This document shows, piece after piece, positions 1 through 11,095 of a stretch of DNA of 64,000 nt (its first letter is position 1; each line of letters opens with the position of its first letter). The notes beneath the pieces were generated by a model. The model was given only the letters and a program-made list of their open reading frames with translations, did not search any database and had not been told where the DNA came from. The position numbers and the translations under genes are program-made. The stretch comes from Exserohilum rostratum (lineage: Eukaryota; Ascomycota; Dothideomycetes; Pleosporales; Pleosporaceae): the NCBI GenBank assembly GCA_026367775.1, contig CP111154.1, positions 2,046,001 to 2,110,000 on the forward strand, written 5' to 3'.

Positions 1-2072
1 CAGATGCGCTGATGTGGGATTATGAAGATCTTTTCCGGATCATTGGCGATGCTCTACATGCTACTGGCCATGACAAGGATGCGCTGCGCTTCTACGAGCC
101 ACTGTTCAACAACAACTCCAAAGAGTTTAATTTAATGAGTTACATAGGATTACACACGTGCTTCAAGAACGAGGGACGGATTGAGAAAGCCGCAGAGGTC
201 ATTCCCATCTTAAAGAAATGGCCAGCAGAAAACTATGATGATCTTGCCATCCTCGCAAAGTTCTTTGAGGATCAAGGCATGTGGCAGGAAGCCGGACAGC
301 GCGCAGAGACCATTTACCGCGACAAGTATGGTCACAAGCTCAAGGCATTGGGCTTCCAGGCATACGATGAGCTAAGAGTCTACTACTACAACCAACGGCG
401 GCAAGCTCGGGGCAGGTATGCGGTTCGGAAGAGCACTGTACGAAGGAACAGGAAGAAGATGCAAAAGGCTACCGGACAAACTGCCGAAGATGATGATTCT
501 TCGAACGAAAAGAGAAACAAGGAGCTGCCGGCACTTATCGCCCCCACGGAACGGCCTAAGAAAGGTTTATTCCGGACAAAGAGGACCAAGGCGCCAAAGA
601 TACAGGCATTTCTCGATGTGCGCGATGAGGACGTTGAGCCAGGACCCGATGTTGAACCGAGACGTACTACGCTCGAGGGCACTGACGTGCCGATCAGGTC
701 GATTACGAACCGGCTGTTCCGCAGTAAGCTTCAGAAGTTGGCGACAGATTTCGCCGATGACCTCAAGGCTGCGAGGGCTCAGCATCGAGAGATTGTTTCC
801 AGTTTCAAGAGACTGGATGAGCTGTGGGAACCAGCCGAAGATGGAAATGAAGAGGCTATCAAGGAGGTCTTGTCCATCACACGAGAACTAATCGAAGAGT
901 TCTCTACATTTGATTTGTTCTACTCGAACAGAAAAGAAGACCTCATGACCTATTTCCGACGCGTCACAGGTGGAGACCTTTGGAAAGAGTCCGCGCTCAT
1001 GGTACTCGCTGTGGTAGCAAATAACGCTGAAGACGGCGAGACTGATCCTGAGCTCCGAGAGCGGCCCGACACGCCTCCAACCGAATTCTGGGGTATCCAT
1101 TTCGACAAATGGTGTGACGCTTTTGGCCGCTACGCTATCATACTCGCCGGCGAGGGTGATGAAGAGCAATGTTTTGCTACGCTCGATATCGCTCTTCAAG
1201 CTAACGTCTTTCATCGCTCGCAAAATTACCACCAACAACTCCAAATATGCCGGCTTGCCTGTGCCCTTGCGGCTGACAATTCGCTTCAAGCCTCTGTAGC
1301 AGCACGATGGCTCCTCAAGGAATACCCTTTTGGTACGGACCTCTTCCGTCTCTACAGTGCCGTCAACCGCCTGTGCTCCTTCCCCGAGGGTTTTTCAACA
1401 GGCCCCGCATACAAAGTGCTCATGCGCTACATCAAAACCGTCGACTACGCACTCCTCACCCCCGAGCAGCGCATTGCCTATAACTTCCGTGATACCAAAG
1501 TAACAAAAGGCGGCTTCAGAAACAACATCAACGTCGAAGACGTCGACAAAGTCAAAGACCATGACCCCGCACTTTTTGCCTTATACGCCCACGTCTTAAT
1601 GTGCGGAGGAAGCTACATGGCAGCACTAAACTACTACTTCCGCGCCTTTGCTCTCACACCCGAGGACCCCGTGCTCAATCTCAGCATCGGCGTAGCGTAC
1701 ATTCAACACGCCATGAAGCGCCTCTCTGAAAACAGACAGTACCAAATCCAGCAAGGCCTCTCCTTCATCTACAGATACTATGACCTCCGCACCAAAAGCC
1801 CGCACGCTATCCACCGCCAAGAAGCCGAGTTCAACGTCGGTCGTATGTGGCACAGCCTCGGGCTTGTTGCGCTGGCGCTTCCGGCGTACGAGAGGTGTGT
1901 GGAGCTTAGCGACGAGGTGCAAAAGGAAATGTGGGAGCAGTGTCAGGAGGGGAAGTGGGGGTGTGAGGATTTTAGTACCGATGCAGCGTTTGCGATGCAG
2001 AGTATTTATGCAATTAGTGGGAATTTTGAGGGCGCGCTGGATGTTACGCAGAGGTGTTTGGTTATTGAGTAG
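1..2072 (+). CDS. TFIIIC TPR subunit (Tfc4/Sfc4-like), 5' truncated by window edge
   Basis: This is the 3' part of a gene whose frame is already open at base 3, so the N-terminus lies outside the window; about 690 residues are seen. The protein resembles the large TPR subunit of RNA polymerase III initiation factor TFIIIC (yeast Tfc4/tau131, fission yeast Sfc4), which links promoter-bound TFIIIC to TFIIIB in the nucleus. Visible TPR-like helical pairs lie near the start (ALRFYEPLF, GRIEKAAEVIPIL) and the end (GGSYMAALNYYFRAFAL, followed by LGLVALALPAYERCVELS). A basic, charged linker of about residues 130-215 separates the two TPR blocks, as is usual in this family. No intron is needed in the visible part. 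The stop TAG is at 2070-2072. The assignment rests on the TPR layout and C-terminal wording; another TPR scaffold is less likely. Confidence 0.8.
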   Translation, partial: DALMWDYEDLFRIIGDALHATGHDKDALRFYEPLFNNNSKEFNLMSYIGLHTCFKNEGRIEKAAEVIPILKKWPAENYDDLAILAKFFEDQGMWQEAGQRAETIYRDKYGHKLKALGFQAYDELRVYYYNQRRQARGRYAVRKSTVRRNRKKMQKATGQTAEDDDSSNEKRNKELPALIAPTERPKKGLFRTKRTKAPKIQAFLDVRDEDVEPGPDVEPRRTTLEGTDVPIRSITNRLFRSKLQKLATDFADDLKAARAQHREIVSSFKRLDELWEPAEDGNEEAIKEVLSITRELIEEFSTFDLFYSNRKEDLMTYFRRVTGGDLWKESALMVLAVVANNAEDGETDPELRERPDTPPTEFWGIHFDKWCDAFGRYAIILAGEGDEEQCFATLDIALQANVFHRSQNYHQQLQICRLACALAADNSLQASVAARWLLKEYPFGTDLFRLYSAVNRLCSFPEGFSTGPAYKVLMRYIKTVDYALLTPEQRIAYNFRDTKVTKGGFRNNINVEDVDKVKDHDPALFALYAHVLMCGGSYMAALNYYFRAFALTPEDPVLNLSIGVAYIQHAMKRLSENRQYQIQQGLSFIYRYYDLRTKSPHAIHRQEAEFNVGRMWHSLGLVALALPAYERCVELSDEVQKEMWEQCQEGKWGCEDFSTDAAFAMQSIYAISGNFEGALDVTQRCLVIE

Positions 2073-2857
2073 GGTTGGGATTAGGAAGTGGGGTGTGATG
2101 GGGGAGATGTATATAGTAGAAATGAGTATGTCTAGCCTTGTGCAGATGTAGAGATATATTTTAAAATATATTAAATGTCTTCGCCATAGCTTTCAGATTT
2201 ATTTCCGCGAGAGAAAACTTTCCAATCACTTTGTATACTTGCCTTTGTACTTGTTGGTTGTGCGATTTCGACGTGCTAACGCAGCCGTTTCGCAACACGG
2301 TAGAGTACACAATTATTACGTAAAACATTAGTAAAGTACATTTATAGCCCGTGCCTATGTACATACAATACATGTCTGCGAAGAGCGATACTTGCCTTTT
2401 GAGTCTAGCAACTACGTAGTCAATTGTGGTTTCCGGTCTTCGGCAGCTGCGGGGCTGTGCCCAACAGTAGGATGCAAGTACAACCACATTTAGGCTGACT
2501 CAGCGGATTGAGTGGTTGCCTTAAGCTAAAGTGTCACTTTTCCCTTCCTCGCGACATATTATTGTTCTTAGTCGAAATCGACAGTACTGATTTGCAATCT
2601 CCCAAAACGCTCGATTAAACCTCGAACTATTATCAGCTCATTGTAGCGCTTGGGCATAGATCTCAGCCCTCTTTAGCTTCTCATCTGCACCAGACAATCA
2701 GTCTTGCATAACACCACGTTGTTTGTTCCTGTTTCTGCAAAACAGGCTCTTTCGGATCCAGCACGTCAAGAGTAGCACCAACCTCAAAAGCCACCGTTTT
2801 TACACAATATTATCTCATTGACTCAACTGCTCCACATTCTTGTAGGCTGTATGAGCA
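2073..2857. other. Intergenic, no gene seen; contains an 18-bp AT palindrome
   Basis: This is the 3' flank of the TFIIIC gene and 5' flank of the NACHT gene, both on the plus strand. I see no coding signal on either strand. A perfect 18-bp A/T palindrome at 2154-2171 lies about 80 bp past the TFIIIC stop and may fall in its 3' UTR or termination region. Confidence 0.5.
2154..2171. repeat. 18-bp perfect A/T palindrome
   Basis: ATATATTTT is followed by its exact reverse complement. It sits 82 bp after the TFIIIC stop codon. Confidence 0.9.
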
Positions 2858-5800
2858 ATGTCTATCCTTGTCGTACCACATCCCAGCGCGTATGTACACC
2901 TGTTTAAATAGTTGGCAATGCTTTGGTTGACTTTTTTTTTCGTTGTCCGCGTAGGAGCAGCAATCTCTGGGACAAGGCTGTCACTCAGTTGCCTGACGAA
3001 CACAAGGTCGGCATCAACTTTAACTGCTCTGAAAAAATCGATGTGCTCAAAGAATTGCGTGAGAAAGCCGAAGCATCAAGAAGACAATTCACAGACTCGA
3101 GATGGACGTTCAAACGCAAGAGTGGAGAGATTGTCATCATGAGGGACGTGTTTGCGAAGTTTGTGCGGTGGATTGATATGTTCAAAGAGATTGGAGATGT
3201 GGCAGTTCAGTACGATCCCGTGCATGCTGCACTTCCATGGGCTGGCATTCGTTTCATTCTACAAGTATGCAACTGGCTGTATTTCGATAAGAAGTAACTG
3301 ACAAGGGTTCAGGCTGCGGTAAACGACACACATCGACTAGAACTAGTCATAGAAGGCCTTACTTGGATATCTGAGCTCATTTGCCGCTACGCTATCATAG
3401 AAGATTTATATGTCTATGATGCATCAGCAGCTTCAAAAAAGCTAGAGGAAGCGATAATCAAGCTATACGCAGACATCCTCCTCTATCTCTCATATGCAAT
3501 AAAGCATTTCGGACAAGGGACCATGAGTTAGTACTATATTTTCTTCCTCTACCTGCTTCTCCCGTCTTTCCCTCTCTGTACCGGACGCAAGTTGCTAGGT
3601 GTCACCGAATTTAATTTCTAAGCCTTCAAATTCGATATCGTCTAATGACACCCCCTAGAGCTGTGTTTTAAATGTTAACTGAAGTATATAGAACGAATGG
3701 TAAAGAGTGTACTTCCCGCAGAAAAATGGCTGGACTCAGGCCTAGAAGATATCCACAAATCGGAAGATCAAGTTAAGCAATGGAGGTCTTTGTCTGAAAG
3801 AAATGGTTTGTACCATTTCCCTTTTGAGTTTTTGAAATACTGAAGATTTCACAGATAGTGTAGAAAACAACAACAAGATGATGATTCTTTTAGGTACCAT
3901 GAATCAACCGCTGAAAAGGACCGAACAAAGTCTGGCGCATATACATGACAATCTTGAAGGTTAGTTATTACGTTGCCAGATAGTGTAATTACTAATATTT
4001 CTACTAGAATCCAAACGCAATGAAATCCTCCAATGGCTTTCGCCTGAGCCATACATGGGACATCACAAACAAGCAAGAAACGGCGTCCTCGAAGGAACTG
4101 GAAAGTGGCTTCTGGATGATCCTACCTTCAGGAAATGGAAGGAAGATAGCGCATCTTCTATTCTATGGCTTCATGGAATAGTAGGGTCCGGCAAGAGTAA
4201 GCTTGTGTGAGTTGCTGATGTATACTATATGTTATCTACACAAACCTTGCTAACGTTGTTAGATCCATCGTGATCAATAACGCGATGGAAGATTTCCAGG
4301 TTGGCAATAGGCCGCAACCAGTCTTCTTTTATTGCTCGAGAAACCCAGTAGAACCAGCACGTTCGAAACCCAAAGCAATCTTGGCCAGCATTGCAAGGCA
4401 ACTATCGAGCTCAAAACCAGGACATACTCTTCTGAACCCCACAGTTGAGATATACAACAAAGAAAAGTCACAGAGTTTTGCGTCTGGGCCACTTGATATC
4501 AGAGAGATCCGCGAACTCATCATAAAGCTAGTCAACGAGCACCCTCAGACTACGATTGTCATTGACGCCATGGACGAATGCGATGCTGATACGCGTTGGG
4601 AATTACTCGAATCCTTGGAGACAATACTCAAAAACGCATCCAGCCTTGTCAAGATTTTTGTGTCAAGTCGAAACGATCAGGACATTGTTATACAACTGCA
4701 AGATTATCCAAACCTCGAGATCGACTCTCAAAAGAATAGCAATGATATTGCAAGATTTGTTCAGAATGAGGTGAATGACCTCGTTCGACGTAGAAGGCTT
4801 CTGCGCCATAGCAATTCTCAAGATAAGCTAAAAGAGATGATTGTTTCTAAAACAATTGAGGGTTCGAAGGGAATGTAAGTTTGTCACATTTCTGCTATAT
4901 TATAATCATGTTAATGTTACCTGTAGGTTTAGATGGGCGAGTATGCAGTTGGAACATCTTTGCCTGTACACTCAGGATGGCGATATTATAAAAGCCCTCG
5001 AGAGAAGCCCACCAAAATTGCATGAGCTATACAGCGAGCTGTACAACATACTTACCGTCAAACCAGGTGAAGACCAAGCGATCATTCTGAGAAACTCTCT
5101 TTATTGGTTACTGTCTGCTCAGACGAGATTATCAACCGATGAGTTTCTACTCGCAGTCTCCATGGTGCCTGAACAACGAAACCCAATTTCGACCTCCAAA
5201 GAAGCAGTACTTGAGACTTGCAACAATTTTATCTTCCATGACGCGCAGTTCGACACATTCCGCTTCGCACACTTGTCTGTTCGAGAGTTCCTGGAAGAGA
5301 GACCCGATTTCGACGTGCCAATAACTCATAGTCTGATAGCAGAAGCATGCATCTGGGTCGTACTATCAAGAAGCCAGACTCACACTACGGAGAAGTTTTT
5401 CCGGGATCTGGACTGGAAACCTGATGTCGAATCCTTCGTAATCAAGAAACTTGGTCGTTACACAGATCTTTACTGGGCTGAGCACTGCAAACTCGCTGGA
5501 GACCGAAGAAAATCAGGCTCCCTGCAAACGGCATTGAGACACATGTTCTTAGATGAGATCAGCAATTCGCTAAATTCATCTATCAACCTCTGGTTGCCTC
5601 GAGTTTCTCCAGATATTAGTATTGATAATCAGCATGCCTACACAACATGGCGATTCAGAGACTGTGTAGTTCGCAGAGAGGATACTATTGGCGTACTGGA
5701 ACTCAACAAGAGATTCGACGATTCGTGGAATCCACAGGCCATGTTTGTCGCCTGCATTTTTGATTTAGAAGAGCTTTTTCAAGAATTTCCGGTCAACACA

Positions 5801-7093
5801 GCGCTAGCGATGCCTTGCAAGAACATAAGAGGAGAGAACATTGTGGAAGTCGCAATTAAGTATAGATGCTGCACGATAACGTCTCATCTCATCACACAAA
5901 ACATGTTTGGAGTTGAGCATGCGAAAAGAATGTTCAAACGTACTGAGGTTGGATATCAGAAAGAGATGGCAAAACAATTAACCCATCTATGGAACGCCGA
6001 TCTTCTAAGCAGAAGAGCATTTTTAACAGAAATCATGCAATACAGCTTCCCGGAACCTATGGAACATTTCCTCGACCTATGGAAAGACACTAAAATCACC
6101 GAAGACATGACTGAAGAAGCAGCACAGAACAATATTGGAAGTGGAATGCTCAAATTTCTAGTGAGCCGGTGTGGAAGAGACATCGAAGTCACAGAAGAGC
6201 TGATAGTGTTGGTTATAAGGTACCAAGAGAAGCCTCTCGAATTGGTAAAACTTCTTCTTTGCCAAAAGAATGATATCACGATCACCAAAAATACTCTAGA
6301 GATAGCCTTGAGATTTGGCCATCAGAGTACCGAGGTGGTTGAACTTCTTCTCAGCCAACAGAACAACATTACCATCACCAAAGATCTGATAGAATTGGTT
6401 ATAATAAACAACCATGAGCCTATCAAATTACTTAAGCTGCTGCTTACCTTGGGGACCGAGGATACAATAATTACTCAAGGGATGGTGGAAATGGCTGTAG
6501 CAAGAACGACCCAAACAGTTGAAGTGGTCAGATTTCTTCTTAGCCAACGAAACGAGTATGTCACAATCACTCAGAAGATGGCGGTGGCTGCCGCCACAAG
6601 AGACTGGACCCCCAATATGCCATTGATCAGATTACTTCTGAGCCACCGAAGAAAAGACGTGCCGATACCAGCACCGGTAATGGCAACCATACTGAAATAT
6701 CTTACCGGAGAACAACTGAAATTCCTGATAGACGAGTTAGGGACAGAAGTGGTGATTACAAAAGATTGTGTGGAACTGTTGCTCAAGAATATCGGAACGA
6801 GAGTCGAAACTTTGCTACCGCTGTTCATACAGCACAAAAGCGATGTACTGGATTGGCTCATGCAACGTGAAGACAAGGAGTATTGCACAGAAAAAATAGG
6901 AGACGATACTTTCCGACTGAGGATCTCGAGGAATTATTATTTGTATTTCAAACGTGGAGCAACTTGGTGGAGGTTTTTGACGAAATTTGAACCGTTACGC
7001 GATTCAGGTGACTCGGATCATTCGTATGATTTGGATGGTTTGAATTTTTCAGACGATTCAGACGATTCAGACGATTCAGACGATTCAGACTAG
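2858..7093 (+). CDS. NACHT-domain STAND NTPase (fungal NLR-like) with degenerate C-terminal repeats
   Basis: Model exons: 2858-2889, 2955-3264, 3313-3526, 3692-3805, 3855-3959, 4008-4206, 4263-4874, 4927-7093; 1250 residues, all phases agree. The N-terminal ~190 residues look like the helical domain found before NACHT in many fungal proteins (DUF7708-like; LWDKAVTQLP, VQYDPVHAALPWAG). The NACHT domain has a P-loop GIVGSGKS at about residues 315-322 and a Walker B region TIVIDAMDECD at about 422-432. A winged-helix-like segment follows (LYWLLSAQTRLSTDEFLL). Residues ~905-1170 hold ~30-35-residue ankyrin-like units built on 'VVELLLSQ..ITITK'. The C-terminus is an acidic SDD repeat. STAND proteins of this layout act in heterokaryon incompatibility or programmed cell death; that role is inferred. 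The start was chosen because its 32-nt first exon splices in phase into the conserved LWDKA block. Confidence 0.85.
7049..7090 (+). repeat. Coding 9-bp tandem repeat, unit TCAGACGAT
   Basis: There are four full copies plus six bases of unit TCAGACGAT, ending directly at the stop codon of the NACHT gene. It encodes an acidic Ser-Asp-Asp repeat. Copy number is likely to vary between strains because units are nearly identical. Confidence 0.9.
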
Positions 7094-7797
7094 TCACCCA
7101 TCACACGCGCAAAAGGAGGAGGGAAACACTCGCACAACACTTTTCATTGCGAAACAAAAGGTTTCATGTATTTCTAGTTCTGTACATTATCATATGTCAA
7201 TTCACTCACTTACTGAAACACCCTTCTCCACACACAAACCAGCTCTTCTTACTACCCGTAAACAGTAAACTCATATAATCACCTTTCTACATCTCCCTTT
7301 ACTTATCACATACGACGCTTTTGACACGAAGTGTAATACATTTTGTAAGAAAGGGGAAATGCTCAGCACAGAATAATTGAGTTTAATTAAGATATTAAGA
7401 AGAGTGAAAGAGTAAAATGAGTAAGGAGAAGATTATAAAAAGAAAGTGGATGAGGTGGAAAAGTATCATGTATAACTGGCTAGGTACGCCTTACTACAGC
7501 GGATTTAACTGTATTCCCTTATCCTGTACCCTGATCTAACATTCATCCGTCCTACGATGAATATTTAATTCTCGCTGTGCACGTGGCATGTACGTACTGC
7601 AGCTCCCTTCTTACAGGAAAGTCAATATTAGTGCTGCAATACTCAACATCACTTGCTTCTGCTCCCATCATCAGGATCTATTTTCCCCATAGAAACACGT
7701 TCTTGAACTTCCTTCACATTCACTCATTCATTCATCTATTCTTCTACCCACCCACCCACCCTCCACCCTCTCAAACTGCCCCCTCCCCATCCAACCT
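7094..7797. other. Convergent intergenic region, no gene seen
   Basis: This region lies between the 3' ends of the NACHT gene (+) and APC2 (-). It is AT-rich to about 7560 and then C-rich with CCCACC runs near 7748-7760, likely APC2 3' UTR. No supported coding sequence. Confidence 0.5.
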
Positions 7798-10551
7798 CTA
7801 CTTCCTAATCCCCCAAACATCCCCACCAACCCTAACCACCTTGCCCTTCTCCTCCAACCTCTCAAGCAACCACCCCACCTCCTCGGCTCCAAACGGAAAC
7901 CCACCTTGAACCATCATACGCATCATCATAGCAATCCTTCCCGCATTCATGTTCCCCTGATTCGTCAGCATACCGAGAATAAACGCGGTATAGATATCCT
8001 TCTTTTGTTCCAGCATCTCGCTTTGCGATTTGATAGTGTTGTTGGTTGCGTCTGCTTGGATAGCAGCGCGTTCTTCGGCTGCTGCAGCGGCATCCGCGTC
8101 GTTAGCACCTGTTTGCGAGGTGGATTTTGGAAGGGATTCAATGGTGGAGTATGTATCAGGGGGATGGAAACGAAGGACGGATTTTCCGACCCAGAAGCTG
8201 AGGGCTTGGTGGACGAGAGATTCGTCCATTTCGAGCATTTCTTCGAGTTGGGAGACAGTGCGTGTGGTGCCTTCGTCACTGTTGGCTGATTTTTGTTCTT
8301 CCTCTTCGCCGGGTTGGGGCTGGAAGGCGTAGATGACGCTGACTTGCCAGGGTGTGAGGTTTTCGAATTCTTCGGTGCGGTCGGCAAAGGTGAGGGTTAT
8401 GGAGCTGGTGCCTAGGGCGTTCATCCAGCGGAGCTTGCGCATGCCCTTGATGCGTTCAAAGCGGGACTCGTACTCTTTTTGCAGAGTATCGATCTGTGCA
8501 GGTACACGGAATGTATCGTCGCGCAGTTGTGGCCAAAAGAATGACGACAGAATCTGTGCATTGAGTGTAGGGCCTGCAGGCGGCGCCGTAGTCTGACCAG
8601 AAGGTGTGGCATTCTTGTTTGGCCTCGTCCCGCGGCGAGGCCGTGGAGTTCGTGGATGCCGACCATCTGGTGTCTCAGGCGCCCTACGATTATCCGGTGT
8701 AACCAGTGAGTTAGTAGCTGGTACGTTGATAGTTGTACGAATGGTGCTGTTGATACGCCTGGACTCAAGGACATCGCGAAGCATAACTTCACATGCTTGC
8801 AACTTGTCGTCTCCCAATCGCACCTTGATCAGCTCCAACAATCTAATCTCCTTTACATACTCTGGATCCTGGCATCTAAGCAGGTGGTCTCCGTAAATGT
8901 TCTTAAGTTCGTTGATGAAGTCCTCTCGTTCCCACAGGGTCAGCAGGAACCAAATGACGTCTTCGACCTTTGACTTTTTGTAGTCTGGTGAAGCATCTTG
9001 TGGTAATGGCTGCCAATTCATATCGTTCCAGTTGAGCTCCTCGTCGGCATCTTGCCCAAAGTTTGCGAAAGGCTTAGCCATTTCGCTCGCGATTTCGTAT
9101 GAGAGTTCGCTATTGGAAGAGAACTTGCTACCCGTCTCGTCGTTGAGATCAGTAAGCAAACTCAATATAATGATCCGGGCTGTATTGTCCCGTTCCTTCA
9201 GGTACCGCCGAATTGGTCTCGCCACTCGCTCGAGCAGCACTCCCTTGGGTTCCAACTCATGGAAAGAGCGAATAATGGAAATGTACACATTCAGGATATA
9301 CGTTGTTGTAGCTCCAGGATGCAGTAATCGCCTCGATATCTGTTGTGAAAAGCTAGACGTAAGATGCTGTTTCGCATTCGTCACCTTGAGATATTCCTTG
9401 ATATCCAAGATAGCACCCATGCTCTTATCCCAATTGATGACAAAATCGAATAAGTTGTCGACTCGCGCTCTTCCCAGCCTACCAAGTGCCATCTCCTGCC
9501 ATGAAGAGACTTCAGTCGGTAGAATGCTACTCTGCTCGCACCTCAAGCATTCAAGCACCAGCTCGACAAGCGGACAAAAGCCATCCTGGATCCACAGCTT
9601 TAGCTGCGGCACAACGGTCTTCTTTGAATACCAGTCGACCTTGAGATAATGGCTCCCAATGAAGGAGTCAATCAGCTTGGTCATTGCATGCGCAAAAGCC
9701 TTTTGTGCACTGTCGCCTCCAAGCCCAACGCGCTCCAGTCCTTGGAGAAGAGATGTCATCTGCTTTCTAACTTCTTGCGTATTCTTGGTCACAGCGCGCG
9801 TCTCCATACCATCATGTCGGTTGTAGATGCGGAACAATCTACATCCCGCATCGTACAAGACATAACTTAGCGTCTTCGAATACCGTTGCAGCGGTAGACA
9901 ATACGCAAAAACAGCCTGGATATCGCTTCGAAACTTCCAATCCACTGCATTCACAGCATCAGCATCAGCTGACTGTGTTTGCTTGTTTGGTCGAAGCGTC
10001 GAGCTGCTTGCATTCTGCTGTAAAACCAGCAGCAAGTGCTCAGTGAAAGGCTCAAGGTACACATTCTGCACCTGCTCTAGAATGCACTGAGTCTCGTCAA
10101 GTATGTCCCAAGCACGCTGCAGCTCGACTTCTTGCCCCCAAAGCTCCTCCAGTCCTGGTCTCACATGGTTCGCAAAGTGCAACCGGCACTCGTTCGTATA
10201 CCATTCCACCAGGCTTTCTTCGTTGCCGTCGTCGCTTCTGCCCTCACCAACCAACAGGTAATGTAGTGCCTCCTCCACCTCTCTATTCTTCTGTATCCGT
10301 GGAGCAAAAGACGTATCCTTTGGCAAGCTCAGAAACCTCGTAGCGCAACTCCATGCAAGGTTGCGCCGAACCGTTCGGTGCTGTCCCTGTCCTTGGCCTC
10401 GTGCGTCGGTATTGCGCAGCGCATAGGGACTTCCAAATGAGTTGCCTGGCGCGGTGGAACCTAGATCCGGCGTCGCAACTGGTGTGGGCGTGCTGTGCGA
10501 GAAGGACAGGACGGGGAAGACGGACGCGAAGACTAGGGTTGAGTGATCCAT
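7798..10551 (-). CDS. APC2: Anaphase-promoting complex subunit 2 (cullin subunit)
   Basis: A single 2754-nt exon encodes 917 residues, close to the usual size of fungal Apc2. Apc2 is the cullin scaffold of the APC/C ubiquitin ligase; with the RING subunit Apc11 it drives degradation of cyclins and securin in mitosis. The N-terminal half is helical and cullin-repeat-like (INWDKSMGAILDIKEYL; LLHPGATTTYILNVYISIIR, where family members carry the repeat boundary). The cullin homology block with WPQLRDDTFRVP starts near residue 675, and the C-terminal ~70 residues form the APC2 winged-helix (KDIYTAFILGMLTNQGNM to GDVWGIRK), which contacts the E2. A low-complexity proline/threonine stretch lies around residues 625-665. 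ATG at 10549-10551 opens the frame. The gene lies tail-to-tail with the NACHT gene and tandem to the F-box gene. Confidence 0.9.
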   Translation of the reverse strand: MDHSTLVFASVFPVLSFSHSTPTPVATPDLGSTAPGNSFGSPYALRNTDARGQGQGQHRTVRRNLAWSCATRFLSLPKDTSFAPRIQKNREVEEALHYLLVGEGRSDDGNEESLVEWYTNECRLHFANHVRPGLEELWGQEVELQRAWDILDETQCILEQVQNVYLEPFTEHLLLVLQQNASSSTLRPNKQTQSADADAVNAVDWKFRSDIQAVFAYCLPLQRYSKTLSYVLYDAGCRLFRIYNRHDGMETRAVTKNTQEVRKQMTSLLQGLERVGLGGDSAQKAFAHAMTKLIDSFIGSHYLKVDWYSKKTVVPQLKLWIQDGFCPLVELVLECLRCEQSSILPTEVSSWQEMALGRLGRARVDNLFDFVINWDKSMGAILDIKEYLKVTNAKQHLTSSFSQQISRRLLHPGATTTYILNVYISIIRSFHELEPKGVLLERVARPIRRYLKERDNTARIIILSLLTDLNDETGSKFSSNSELSYEIASEMAKPFANFGQDADEELNWNDMNWQPLPQDASPDYKKSKVEDVIWFLLTLWEREDFINELKNIYGDHLLRCQDPEYVKEIRLLELIKVRLGDDKLQACEVMLRDVLESRRINSTIRTTINVPATNSLVTPDNRRAPETPDGRHPRTPRPRRGTRPNKNATPSGQTTAPPAGPTLNAQILSSFFWPQLRDDTFRVPAQIDTLQKEYESRFERIKGMRKLRWMNALGTSSITLTFADRTEEFENLTPWQVSVIYAFQPQPGEEEEQKSANSDEGTTRTVSQLEEMLEMDESLVHQALSFWVGKSVLRFHPPDTYSTIESLPKSTSQTGANDADAAAAAEERAAIQADATNNTIKSQSEMLEQKKDIYTAFILGMLTNQGNMNAGRIAMMMRMMVQGGFPFGAEEVGWLLERLEEKGKVVRVGGDVWGIRK

Positions 10552-11095
10552 AGCGGAGGTGCTGCAGAGGGGCCCCGCTATGCAATTGTTTACTGGTGTG
10601 TTAGACGCAGAGTAGCGGACTTCATGAGTATGCGGGCCACATGTAGAGAATCGATTCTTTTCTGGAGACAGATTGCGTTCTCACCATGTCGATTCGTAAG
10701 CTGTTGTAGTGCCGGCGGTTGGTTCTGGTTTGCCCGCCTACTCAAGAGTCGCGACCACATCTGGAGCTCGGACCAGGTGCAACGCGTATTCACGTGGCTT
10801 TACCTCACTCAAATCGATAACAGCGGGGCACGGAGGGGCTTGTTGTGCGTCAATGCGGCATGTTACATAGATAACCTTGCATTCGTATATTCTACTACTA
10901 CATAAACGTGAAAAGGCACCCCGCCATAGCACGCCTCCATTTCAGATCCCAGGACACAAGACTATGCCTATTATCATACAAACCAATCAAGGATATCTAC
11001 CGTATACGCCACCTGACACCGTACCCATCATGATTATAATGTCCATAAAATGCTTGCTGCAATAGTCAATACCCGTATCGTTCGTCTCGTCCTCA
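10552..11095. other. APC2 upstream region and F-box gene 3' flank
   Basis: 544 bp between two minus-strand genes. It must hold the APC2 promoter, but no clear TATA or other element is recognised. Short overlapping ORFs here show no conserved features. Confidence 0.45.

Noticed and set aside
9032..9649. 205-codon plus-strand ORF
   Set aside because: Antisense to the APC2 coding exon, which is supported by family sequence.
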